From: Enchytraeus crypticus
Taxonomy: Eukaryota; Annelida; Clitellata; Enchytraeida; Enchytraeidae
Reading direction: 5' to 3'
DNA length: 64,000 nucleotides
Assembly (NCBI GenBank): GCA_905160935.1
Contig: CAJHZI010000788.1
Location: forward strand, 62,001-126,000
In this document: positions 21,047-34,450 of the stretch, piece by piece
Layout of the letters: the number at the start of each line of letters is the position of its first letter
How positions within the stretch are numbered: the stretch's first letter is position 1
The notes under the pieces: model-generated
Told to the model about the DNA's origin: nothing
The model's input: the letters and a program-made list of their open reading frames with translations, nothing else
The model's database searches: none
Translations under genes and position numbers: made by a program

Positions 21047-24000
21047 CCAATCAAGAAATCAATCAATCAATAAATAAATAAATCAATCAATCAATCAATC
21101 TAATAATCAATCAACCAACCAACCAATCAACCAACCAATCAACCAACCAACCAACCAACCATTCAATTAATCAATCAATAAGAATTTAACGTCCGGTTCC
21201 TCGCCATAAGGCAAAGTCATGGACGTCTCTTGCAGACTCTACACAAACAGGCGCCAAAGCACCACACGATGACGACTGAGTACACAGTGACCAGAAGAGA
21301 AGGCGAGATCAAAACAGTACAAGTCCAAGATTCAAGGCAAGCGGATCAAAATTTAGACGTATGGCGGAAAGAGATGGGTTTTCAATCAATTATAGAATCT
21401 AGTATTAAGATAGGAGATCATTCAGTAGATATACCTATCAATCAATTAGAGAATTAACTAATAAGTTAGGAGATCATTAAGTAGATAAACTTGGCTGGAG
21501 CCAGTGGCGAAGTCGGTGAGACACTCGACCGCGGATCAGTATGTGCGGGGCTCAAATCCTGAGCTCACCCGTTACTGACATCGCTTTCGAGTGAGGAAAC
21601 TGACGTTAACCTTAGCTTTTTAGCTTTTTTAACCAATTAGTCAATCAATTAAAGAATCTAGAAATAAGTTGGAAGATAAGTCAGTAGATACATCAATTAG
21701 TCAATCAATTAAATAAATACTAATAAGTTAGGAGATAGTTCAGTAAATAAATCAATTAAATAATAATTAAATAAAAATAATAAATAAATAATTAATAATA
21801 GATAAATCAACCAGTCGTTGATGTGACTATAAATCAGTTAGTATAAATCAATCAACTAGCGCATCTAATAATCAATAAGCATCAATTAATCAAACAGTGG
21901 ATCTATTAATCCGTCAGTATATCAGTCAATCGGGCAAAAAAGGTAAAGCTAAGGTTAACGTCAGTTTCCTCACTCGAAAGCGATGTCAGTGACGGGCGAG
22001 CTCAGGATTTGAACCCTCATCTACTGATCCGCGGTCGAGTATCTTACCGACTTCGCCACTGGCTGGAGCCAGTGGCGAAGTCGGTAAGATACAATTACTT
22101 TTCAATCAATTACTGGATCAATTAATCTGTCAATAAATCAATCACTAACTTAATCAATCGATGTTCGGTAAACTAATCAGTCACTAAATTGTTTTCAGTA
22201 AATGGGTGTATCATTGGTTAATCAGTGCGAAGCTTCATTGGGCAGTCAGGTAAGTATTTCAAGCATTTTAATGTAAGAATTACAACTTAATCAGTTTAAA
22301 TACCGTGTTGCAAATAAATCAATTCAGTTTAGTATTGTGCAAAATATTATACAGGACACTCATGCCTTAGTTAAGCTCTAAAGCTATAATGCTAAGTTTT
22401 AACGTTAGTTTCCGTAGCACATGTCAGACACCGTCCGACTGAGATTCCAACCGATAGCCTCCTGCTTCACAGGCAGGTGTGCTGTCCTTTAGACCACCCA
22501 ACCTGTATAACCCGTGCTTCGTTATTTATATAACCTATCTTAGGCCACCAATGAAACGAAGAGAAATTTAAAACTGAAGCTCCGTGAGGCAATTTTACTA
22601 ATCAGCAACCTTATATAGCAAAAGATGACAAAAAAGAAGCAACAAACACCACACAATCCATCTATTCAACATAATAGCAATAACAATAACACACATTATA
22701 GTGAAATGATCAACTACGTTGATATCTATCACTTTTAACACCACATGTTAAATCCGTTACGCAATTTTGTCCATTTTCCGTATAACCAGTCTAGTGAATG
22801 TCCGAGATTTTACTCTCAGATCACCTCGGCTGGGATTCGAACCCACGAAATGTAAACATTCATATTATAATACACAGAATTGGTACATACCTGTCTGGCA
22901 AACAAATGTCTGCTACCGTTATGCATTTGAAAAGTGGTTAAGTCAACGGTAAGCAAGTACAGGTCCACTTCTAGACTTCTACTGTAGGCATCCATAACAC
23001 TGTTCGACAGTTCAACAGCACTTATATAGCACCAACCCTGGCCTTGACCGCAATCCCCATCTGGGTAACATCCGTCCTGTCCTTGGACCTCTATACCTCC
23101 CAACGTGGAAGCGGAAGAAGTATTCGTTCCGGACAGAATAGCACCGGATTTAGCAGTACCGGATTTTATTCCACTCTGTGACGTCACAGCTGACGTCATA
23201 CGATCCTGCAGGCGTAATGCCTCGTAGAGCGTGGATTTTCCACACCGGGATTCCCCGACCAGGGCCACTGTGACGTCACGAGCTGTTACACTCTTGATCG
23301 AGGCCAGACCTCCGGTATTGGAGGAACCTGGAACCAGGGGAGTGGATGATATGGACGTCAGGAACTGATCGAGTTCCAGGTGGGCGGCAAGCTGGGACCT
23401 GTCTCTAAGGATGTGCTTAGGCCGGAGCATGACTCCGTGATAGTGGAAGCGGTAGAGGCGGGTGACGAGGTCAAACAAGGTCGAAGGTATGACCTCTATG
23501 CGGTTGTGACTAACATCAAGTACCTGAATGAGTAAATGTTATGTATAGTAAGTAAATACATGAAATTGTTATTTTAATTATTGAGTTTAAATTTAAATCA
23601 TCGTCATCATCGTCTTCCCTTGAATCCCAATTTAACTAGGGTCGGGATAGGAATAGACTATCTCAAATCCTCTCTGTCCTACATCATATCATCCATCAGT
23701 CAATCCCCTATTTGAGACTTTTCCATTCGTTTAAATTTTGTAGAAATTTCTGGAGCCTAGGTGCTCCACTTTGTGTAACAAGTAAATACGTCAACTTTTA
23801 TTTTAATTGTTGGGTTTCAATTTGTTTACTAAAGCAATAAGTTAATTATTTAAATAATCTGAAGTCCTTTCAGTTCTAGTTTAAATTTAGTTATACAACT
23901 GCACATATTGTCTGATTAAAGCTGAGGTTTTTGTACTATAATTTAGGATTGTTATTTAAAACAATTACTCCAATATTTTGAAGCTCACTTTTCAATTTAG

Positions 24001-25094
24001 TCTAAATTTAACTGTTTTTTTGATCACCCGACCGGCACCGTTTAGGACCTTTTTTCTTTCTCTTCAGCACATGTTTTTTTTCGGATCGTTTGAGGTGAAT
24101 CGATTTGTAGTGACATGTACGAGGTGACTTGTATGAGGAAACGGACGTTAAACATTTATTATAATTATTAAGTTTATCGTAGGCAAATAAAAAATTCTAA
24201 AAACCTGAAGATCTTTTAGAGTAGCGAGCTGTAGCGGAAGCCTAGAGATTCTGTTCCTATCACATCTCAACACTCTCAATGACTGAATAGTTGCCACGTT
24301 GTGCAGGTCCTCTAACCGGTTATTACTTACTGATAGAACCTGCAAATAAATAAATAAATGATAAAGGTTTGACGTCCGATTTCTCAAAGAAAGATGATGT
24401 CAGGGACGTCTCCGCATCAGAAGTCATTTCACTGAAAATCGATTCACCAAAACGACCTGCGAAATATGTGTTTCGCGAAAGAAAAGACAAGAGAAAAAGA
24501 TCCTAAACGGTGCCGGTTCGGTGATCAAAAAGCAGTCAGGCAAGATAATATAAATCTACGGGGGAACAATTGTTATGTTTTTAGCCTACTACATAAAGTA
24601 AAAATAGTAGAACATGAGCGAAGATCAGGAGGCAGAGTTTAAAACGGATATTTTTACTTACCGTTTGTCATACTGACTCACTGATTTGATTATTTATATC
24701 TTATTTCTTTAAGTGTCAAAACAAATCAAATTTAATCAGAAACTCGTCAGTGACTGTCATCATGTTAGATGATGAAGTTTGTTGCTCTAATTTTACTTCG
24801 TTAGTTAGTTTAGTTGATATACCTGTAGGATATATGGCACAAACAGACGTGATACATCCTGTTAAATTCTAAATCTGCCACAGGTAAATCTTCTCTAACA
24901 GACCAACTGCACTGTTTCGGATCTCACTTCTTTTCAGTCTCATTGTTTATCCTTGCATCATCATCATCAACATCAGCATCGTCATTATTCTTCTACTTTG
25001 TCTTCTTCATCTTTCTTTTTCTTCTTCTTCTTATTATTAGTATTATTATTATTATCGAGTAAGGAAACTGAGGTCAATATTAGCTTTATTTGCT

Positions 25095-25141
<47 letters not shown>

Positions 25142-28100
25142 TAGTAATAATAATAATAATAATTATTATTATTATTAACTGATTATAGTTCACAGCTGTA
25201 ACCTGTAACTGTTGCATCTTGCCGATGCAGGAAGGGAGAGCCTTGAGTCTGGGTTTCTGCCAGTCACAGCAGAATGTTGTGAGGTTGCAGAGCAGCACCA
25301 GGTCTGAGGAAATCTCTTCCAGACAGTTCCTGTCGACCTTCAGCACCTCCAAGCTCGTCATTCTGAATACACTGCCGGGCAGCGACCTCAACCTGCAGTA
25401 GATAATGCGTCGTAGTGATGTTGAAAATACGTGTGCATGAAAACACAGTGAATACATGCAAATACAGTGCATACATGCAAACACAGCAAATATATGAAAG
25501 CTCAACAAATACATGCAAGCACAGCAAATATATGAAAGCTCAACAAATACATGCAAAGTTTGCAAACACAGCAAATACATGAAAACACAGCAAATACATG
25601 CAAACACAGCAAATACATTCAAATACATTACAGTAAATACATGTAAACAAAGCAAATACATGTGCATGAAAACGCAGTAAATATATATAAACAAATATAT
25701 ATATAACTAACTGGCTGGAGCCAGTGGTGAAATAGGTAAGATACTCGACCGCGGATCAGTATGTGAGGGGTTAAAATCCTGGGCTCGCCCGTCACTGACA
25801 TTGCTCTCGAGTGATGAAACTGACGTTAACCTTAGCTTTAGCTTTTTTAAACATACTGTCAAAATACATATTAACAAAATTGTCAAAATACATATAAGCA
25901 TATTGTCAAAATACATATAAATATATTATTCATCATCTTCCCTTTAATCGCAGTTTAACTAGGATCGACTGTAATAGTAGGACTATAATATAAATATATT
26001 ATTAAAATATTAAGAGAAACATTAAGTATAGACATGAGTGCACACACAATCAATCAACACAATCAATCAATCAACACAATCAATCAATACAATCAATCAA
26101 TCAACACAATCCTCAACACAATCAATCAATCAACACAATCCTCAACACAATCAATCAATCAACAATCAATCAACACAATCAATCAATCAACACAATCAAT
26201 CAATCAACAATCAATCAATCAACACAATCAATCAATCAACACAATCCTCAACACAATCAATCAATCAACACAATCAATCAACACAATCAATCAATCAACA
26301 CAATCAATCAATCAACACAATCGATCAATCAACACAATCGATCAATCAACACAATCCTCAACACAATCAATCAATCAACACAATCAATCAATACAATCAA
26401 TCAATCAACACAATCAATCAATACAATCAATCAATCAACACAATCCTCAACACTATCAATCAACACAATCAATCAATACAATCAATCAATCAACACAATC
26501 AATCAATCAACACAATCAATCAATCAACACAATCTTTAACACAATCAATCAATCAACACAATCAATCAATCAACACTATCCCCACACCTACATTTTAATA
26601 TATGATTAAAATACATAAAACTAAAACAAAGCCTTAAGAACTATAAAATATATACTTGAGAGCACACACAATCCTCATAAACAAATTGTGAAAATAATAT
26701 AAATATATTATTAAAATACATAAAACAAAACCTTAAAAACCATAACGTATAGACACAAGAGCACACATAATCTCCATACCTGCAGCTGCTCAGCACGAGG
26801 GACTTCAGCCTCAATCCCTCGAACAACTCCTCTCCCTCCACCTGCAGGCGACAGTCCACCACGTACAGAGCCGTCAGGGTAGAGTAATCCACTCTCTGGA
26901 TCAGATCCCCCAGACTAATCCCGTTCTGCTCATCCTGGATGATGATGATGTCCGTCAGCTTGTCCGTCTCTACCGGACTGATTGTCTCGACGTAACTCCT
27001 GGTGCTCTGCCGAACCAGGAGCAAGAAGAGCTGGTCGGTCGTCGTAGATAGCCCCGAGGCACTTTGTGGTAATGCAGCAGAAGACGTAGAGGCAAGAAGA
27101 CTGCGACTGGCTGCGGCACTGGTAGTGGAGACAGGTGGATTTGAACACGCAGCCGATGAGGTAGAAGAACTGTACGAAGATGAGGTTGCTGCCGTGGAAG
27201 CTGGGCAGGATTTTATTGATGGAATACCGGATGTGGAAATAGTTTTCTGCGGAGTAAAAGTTTCAGCTGCTGCTGAAACGGAAGCAGTGGAGTTTTCAGC
27301 AATGACGTCAGCAGTTATTGTTTCGTATACGATAGCTGTGTTGGGTTTATTATCAGAATTATCGGTGTTAGTAGAAGCAGCTGCTGCAGTACTAACGAGA
27401 GCAGCTGTTGCAGAATCAGCAGAAGCAGCTGCTGCAGTATTAACGGAAGCAGCTGTTGTAGAATCAGCAGAAGCAGCTGCTGCAGTATTAGTGGAAACAG
27501 CTGGAGTTGACGTCTTGTGATTGACCATTGCTGTTGTTTGTGAGGTTTTTGCCACTGACTCCATAGCAGTGGGTAACAATGTTGAAGAAGTCTTCGCTCT
27601 TTCTGGAACAATCTGTTAAAAATAGAAGAGAAAATTTATAAATAATTAAATGTCAATTTAATTAATAATCATTTACAACGAAAGTTACAAAAAACGTTAT
27701 AAAGCTAAGTTTAACGTCTGGTTTCGTATCATAAGGGATACAATCAGAGACGGTCCGGCTGGGATTCGAACCGATGACCTCTTGCTTCTCAGGTAGTGAG
27801 GAGGAGGCACTGGCTTCCTGCTTCCTACTGGCTGGTTGAGTGCTAATTGAGTAATTGAGTGGCTGATTGTTTGTTTGATTGATTTATTGCTTAAGTTATT
27901 CATTGATTGATTATAGAGTCATCGCTTCAGTGATTCAGAAATTCATTGATCGATTAATTTATTGATATATTAATTATTGATTTATTAATTAAGAACAGCA
28001 TTGACCTCTGGAAATATTTTTATAAGCCATTTATTTATCACAAATACAGCCAATTGATCGCTGTCAAGTATTTGCCTTTGCTACATTACTATAATAACGT

Positions 28101-31100
28101 TTGTTTTTGTCACACATACATTTACACACAAACACACACACGCAACATTTTTGGATCTTCAAATAAACAATCTACCATGAATTCTATTCTACATTTTTCG
28201 GAGATCGCTGAGAAAATTCGCGTCATCTTAATTTCAAGTTATTTGAAAAAAATAAAATCATTGTAAGACGTTGTTTTGCTTTAGAGTGTAATGCAATCTC
28301 TTTCGGAAATCTTTATCAGAGCTGAAGCGCTAGATACCCTCCATTGACTAATTGGAGCACTCCCTATAATTACAGTTTTAGTGAGAGTCTACCGCCCAAT
28401 GCTTTGAAGATAATATCTTTGAACGAAGCTTTTCAGCTTTCACCATCACGAGAACATAACTGACGTTTATATACATGTATATTGAAACTTTCACACCGGA
28501 CTGTAGTTACAGTAATAATAATTAATACTGGTTTTGTTCTTAATTCCGATTACAAATATCAAAGGCGAGAATTTCGATTAACTAAGTAACTGAAATAAAT
28601 GAAAATGGCACTAATACAGCGCAGTATTCCAATAGTAATGTATGATTGAAACTTATTAATAAAACTGATGGGGTAACTCACAAAGCGGATGCTGGCAATT
28701 ATAATAAAAGTCAGAGAACAATTATAGTATCGACTCAATTTCTTCGATATATGCTTTTCTACTTTTAATCTTTAAAGAAATTAAAATTTCTTTTAAATAA
28801 TAACATAAATTCAAAGAAGTTTATATTACTCTAATATTTTAGACCAATGCGTTTTTGTTAGAAACGGTCTACCTTGCGTTTTTATACGCAACCTCCAAGA
28901 CTATTTGGTAAGTGTGCTACTGACTCAGCTATCCCGATGATGTAGCAAGAGAAAAAAATCAATGCTGTTTGCCTAGCTACAACATTAAAAAGTTCAAAAA
29001 CAGTGAAATATTTTTAAAATACTAATACTAACAGTTTTGCAATTGATTTTTCCACTATTAAAAATGAAGTATTTGCACTGTATTGCATTCGTGATTATTT
29101 CACTTTAACTGAGGGAATATTTTTGAGATTTGTTAAATACAAAAGAATTATATGCTATAATGTAGGATTAGGATTTGAGACGGTCTATTCGTATCCCGAC
29201 ACTAGTTAAACTGGGATTCAAGGGAAGATGATGATGATGATGATTTTAAATGCAAAAGAATGAGCCGGTGGCCTGTTGACAAGTTGCTAGAGAGTGGATC
29301 AGTAGGTGCAAGGTTCAAATCCAGTGCTCTCCCCGTCACCGACATGCCATCGAGCAGAAAACTGACGTTAAATTAGACTTCATAGTTTCAGTTTGTAGCA
29401 TCATTAAATGTTAGATGGATTAAATGGTAATTAATCCATCTAACTGAGGAAGGCAAAGGGAAACCACCTCAGAAGTCATACTTTTCCCATGCTATAGGCT
29501 ACATAAACTATGGATAAGACATAGACTTTGCGAAGGGATTAACTTGTTGATCTAAGGAGTGCTCTTACGGAGCGAGAAAGCAGACTTTGAGTATGAATAT
29601 ATACCTTGAACCTGCCACTTAGCAGTGAAATGAAGAGAGAGAGAGAGAGAGCAACATTAATGAGAAAGCTTGATTACTGGTCCCAGCCTCGCAACGTACG
29701 ACAACCATGCTCTTGGAATCTTATTCGAGGTAAGTAACAATCTCCAAACACCCAGTCGAAACAATTTCATCTAACCGGAATGTCCAAAGTCATTCCGAAA
29801 TTCAATTTATCCCCCATTGATCTATGCTTTCGGTTTAACTTAGGAAGCTGTTTGCCAAAATGATATCAGTAAATTTCGTGCTCTTAGAATGTCCTAGGCA
29901 TTGCAGAATAGTTGTAAAGCTGTTACTGGGCGTAAAACTCGACTAGCAGTAGCCTAATTGAAGAAGGCACTGAGAATCCACTTAAGAATCATATTGTAAC
30001 AGGACCTTTACATAAGAAACATAAATTAGCTAATACATACTTTAACGCGGTTTGTATTTGCTGATTACGATTAAATTAAAATTAATTAACTGATTGTGTG
30101 ATAAAGTAGATTAAACGCTTGTTGTTTTATGTCACTACATGTTAATGATATAGACCTATTCTCATGTACAATTTTTGTATAATGTATACTTAACTACATT
30201 GTATGTGTGTTTGTTATATTAAACGATATGTCTCTGCTTTGTTACAAGAATGGCCCACTGTTTAAATTATCACTATGTGATATTTCATATGCGGATCAGT
30301 ATGTGCTGTGTTCAAATCCTGGGCTCGGTCTTCACTGACATCGCTTTCGAGTGAGCAAACTGGTGTTAACATTAGCTTTACCAGCTTTTTTGTTCATATT
30401 ATACAACATTTTTGGACCTCCAAAAATCATTGCAGTTCTTCATTTTCGACATTTGCAAACCTACTTTTATAATATTCCTCAACTCGTCGTTCAACTCGAC
30501 GTACAACGTTGGATGTTTTCTCGGATATCTTGGATGATTCCATTAGTAGTTAAATTAAAACTTTACGATTTTCTCCTACTGGACTGATGAAATTGACTCA
30601 ATTAGTTTTAAGTTCAAAAATGAACCAATCAGAAACTGAACTGCCTTTGCGACATGTTCAGTCCTGTTTACTACGACTGTATTATTTCCATTGTCAAATC
30701 ATGATATCAATTTAATTTTCAGTATAAATGTACAAAGTAGAAATCTTTATTATCAATTTTATTAATTATATTGAGCGTTCACTGGTAAAATATTTATACC
30801 GATATTTGTGTAGTTAAATTTAAATGAAAGTCGAAATAACTCATATGTTTATCGTAAAAGTGCCACATTCATAATATTTTCTTACATTTTTAGCTACAGT
30901 ACTATGTCGAAAACTCTACATAAAATCTGACAATAAATGATATAGAATTGTGAATAATCTAAATTCGTGGTTAGTTATACTATAACATATAAGGTAGTTT
31001 TCGATAGCAAATTTATCTGCCTTAAGCAATTAAAATGACTTTTCGGATTGTCGAATTGACAGCACGATTTAACGTTAAACTTAACTAGGAGGCTCTCGTT

Positions 31101-33325
31101 TCGAAATCCAATATAGCATTCCATGACAGTATGAATTTTGTTGTAAACTGAACTTTATAACATAGCACTATTAATAGTTCCTACGCTGCAATTTATATAA
31201 TTATCTTTTGTAGCTACTACTAAGTTATCTTTGTAGTTAGTAATAGGTTTTGGTTATGTTTGAGAAGATAATCCATCTAGATGCCCAAACGGTTACAAAT
31301 GAAGAAGTCTGGAAGAAAGCGGCTAGACAGTTGAAAAATGCTATAAGAATAGGAAGACCAATTTGATTCTAATGGCAGATGGTTACTAAAAGTGGCCATG
31401 GAAGGTATGTTAGAAGAAATGAGGAACAGAGACAGCTGAGATTAGGAATGTCAGATGATTTAAAGATCCACTCGTATGTGGACATCAAGAGGAAAACGGA
31501 AGAGAGAGAAAAGTGGAGGCGTTACTTACCACGGACCTGCCAGTAGGCAGTGCACTAAGAGAGTTATGTTTGAAAAGATAATCCATCTAGATGTCTTACT
31601 ACAGACACAACGGAAGGAGTTTGTTGAGAAAGGACGTAGCTGTCAACATCACGTGTTGATAAGTACCCGAGCCGAGTGAAATAAAAGCCAGGAGATTAAT
31701 GGACATATCTTCAGATAGAAAGAAAGAACGGAGAAGTAGATGGAAATAGACAGATTTAGCTACTGATTATGAAAATTAGAAATGAAAGCAGAACAATGAA
31801 GGTTTGGTGAGAAAGAAAAAGAAAACTTTTGAGAAACTGAGTAACAGAGAGTAAGAAACAAATAGAAATAAGAAAGCATGCAATTGCTTCCTGACTCTGT
31901 AGTGTTATCTTTTGTTATGAAATAAAAGTAAGGAGAAAGTACTTATGAATTTGTTGTGGAAAATTTGTTGAGATCGGGCCTTAAGTATTTAATTTTATAA
32001 CGTTAAATAACCTTATAAACGTATTTGCAAATGCTTTCTCTATCTGAAAAAAGATAAAAAAGATCATATGAAACGTCAATGCTAGCTATACATCGGTTGA
32101 TGCCGCGGTGCTTCTACTATAATTTGCTCCCGGGGATTACAAATTAAACTTAGGTGAAAGGGTATTCCAGCATTTAGACTTGTACTTTTTAAGAAACTAA
32201 GTTTTACCATTTTAACTTTGTTTTCTCTAAGTAAATCAAATATTTGCTTTATCTAAGCTCAATATTTTATATATCAGTAGAGGCAACAAAATATTAAATC
32301 TTTTCAAAAAAAAAAAAAAAGAAATATGAACAAATGAAATATTAACTCATATATTCAATTTCATCATGTAACAATTATTTTTAGCGACGTTGAAAAAGTC
32401 GCATAAAAAAACAGAACACGTTATATACACCATCGCTTCTCAGACTCTCAACATTTCACTGGAGGCAAATCTCCAAGCATAAGTGCTACTCGACAAAATG
32501 GAAATCTGAGCAGATTTGATCAGACAAGGGACACATAGGGTGCTGGACAAGTCCTCAACACTTCACATCAAATCTCGAGAGGTCTGAGAGGTCCTTACGT
32601 AAGAGGATGTTAGATTTATCAGACCACACACGTAATTCAATACTTTCCTGTCGGAGATTTAATAGAAATATGACGAAAGGGCAAGACTGGAGTGAGGACT
32701 GGAGAATCAATTTTGCTCCCTAACGAAAGGCAGTAATATGGATGTAGCAAAGAAAAGAGGTTTTAAGATCAAATGTTCCCATTTTCCATATAAACAATCC
32801 TGTGAACATCTAAGATTATAACGGTACATTGGGTAAGGAAGCACAGATGCTTGTTTAAGGCCCATTTCTTCCTTCCTCTCCATGGTTATTAGTAATCATT
32901 GTCCTTTGATTGCGCATAAATTGCAGCCGGCCCGAATTTAAGAATAACCTTTCATCACCCTGATATCTTTTCCTTTAAAGCTGTCAACACTCGGACTTCC
33001 AATGAGGTCATCCACAAAGTACTAACTTAGGCCGATGTAGCTTAACTTCGAGTATTGATGCCCAAATAAACCAATGCAGTTAATCCATTTAGAATTGCAT
33101 ATGTAATTATAGTATATAATTTGTAATTGGTTCAATTTATTGATCCAGAATGGACTCAGTATTGTTATTCTTAATTCTCTGCATTGGCAATACAATGTAG
33201 ACACAAAAACCAACAATAACTACGGAGAAAAGAAAACACGTAGAAATTCATTATAGGTATAAACTACTACTGAATTTTCTGGTAGATTTAGTTAGGAATA
33301 TCTAAGACCGTTAAGCACTACAGTT

Positions 33326-33365
<40 letters not shown>

Positions 33366-34379
33366 TGCTATGATAAGAAGAGACAGACAGACACGGATAA
33401 GGAATGAATCCATTGGCGGATGGAATGGAATGTCAACGCTTGGACACTGAAAGCGTCTCCCGGACAGACAGGTTGGTAGGAATTCAATAATCTCATCAAG
33501 TCTATCTTACATTACCACGACATCATTGCAATAGGAAACTTAGGAGGCGTCAGAAGCCAGGAAGCTTTAATCAACCGGATAGCGTAGGAAGATGTGTTTA
33601 ACATCAACGTCAGCAACATAAGACTCCAAATCGACTTTAGATTCAAAGCTGTCGTTAACAAGTTGCTATCAGACAGTCTTCAAAATTAACTGCAAACCGA
33701 AAACTTTATTTAAAAAATAACTGTACACAGTATAATTAAGAGTGAAAATTTTTTCAAGAACGCTCGTGGGTTCGAATCCCAGCCACGCTGATCTGAGAGT
33801 AAAATCTTGAATACTCACTGCTATACGGAAAATGATCTAAATTGTCTAACGGTTTAAACATGTGGTATAAAAGTGTCAGATGTCAACATAGTTGACCACT
33901 TCACTATAATGCGTGTTTAATGTAATTTAATATTTACATGTATTGATGCTGCTGTACCATCGTTAAAGCATCGATAAGAACTCAATCTTCCAGTCCATTC
34001 ATACTCCTGGATCTGAACTCCCCTTGAGGGGCGCAACCAATCACAGGTTTTAGTGTTTATAGAGCGCTAATAGGGTATAGAATGACCGGTGGCAGATTAA
34101 AAGCTCTGCCTTAAAAATCTAATCGATTTGAACTCGCTCTCAGAAGCCATCTGTTCTAACCATCTCATGAAATAGTAATGTTCCTTCTTATAATATAATA
34201 AATTAATAATATAATATGCAAGTATATGTAATATACATATATTATTTTTAATATATATGTACAGTATATATATACATGTATATATAGGTACGTGTATATA
34301 TGTCAATATGTAAACGTATATATATATATATATACATGTATATATATATACTCTATATATTATGTATATATGTACACAC

Positions 34380-34450
<71 letters not shown>

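Noticed and set aside
26034..26609. Two long + open frames of about 190 residues rich in Gln/Ser/Asn/Thr
   Set aside because: They are the CAATCAATCAACA array read in frames that lack stops; no start context, no domain.
27002..27520. Plus-strand frame rich in Ala/Glu/Val
   Set aside because: Antisense shadow of the Roco linker exon.
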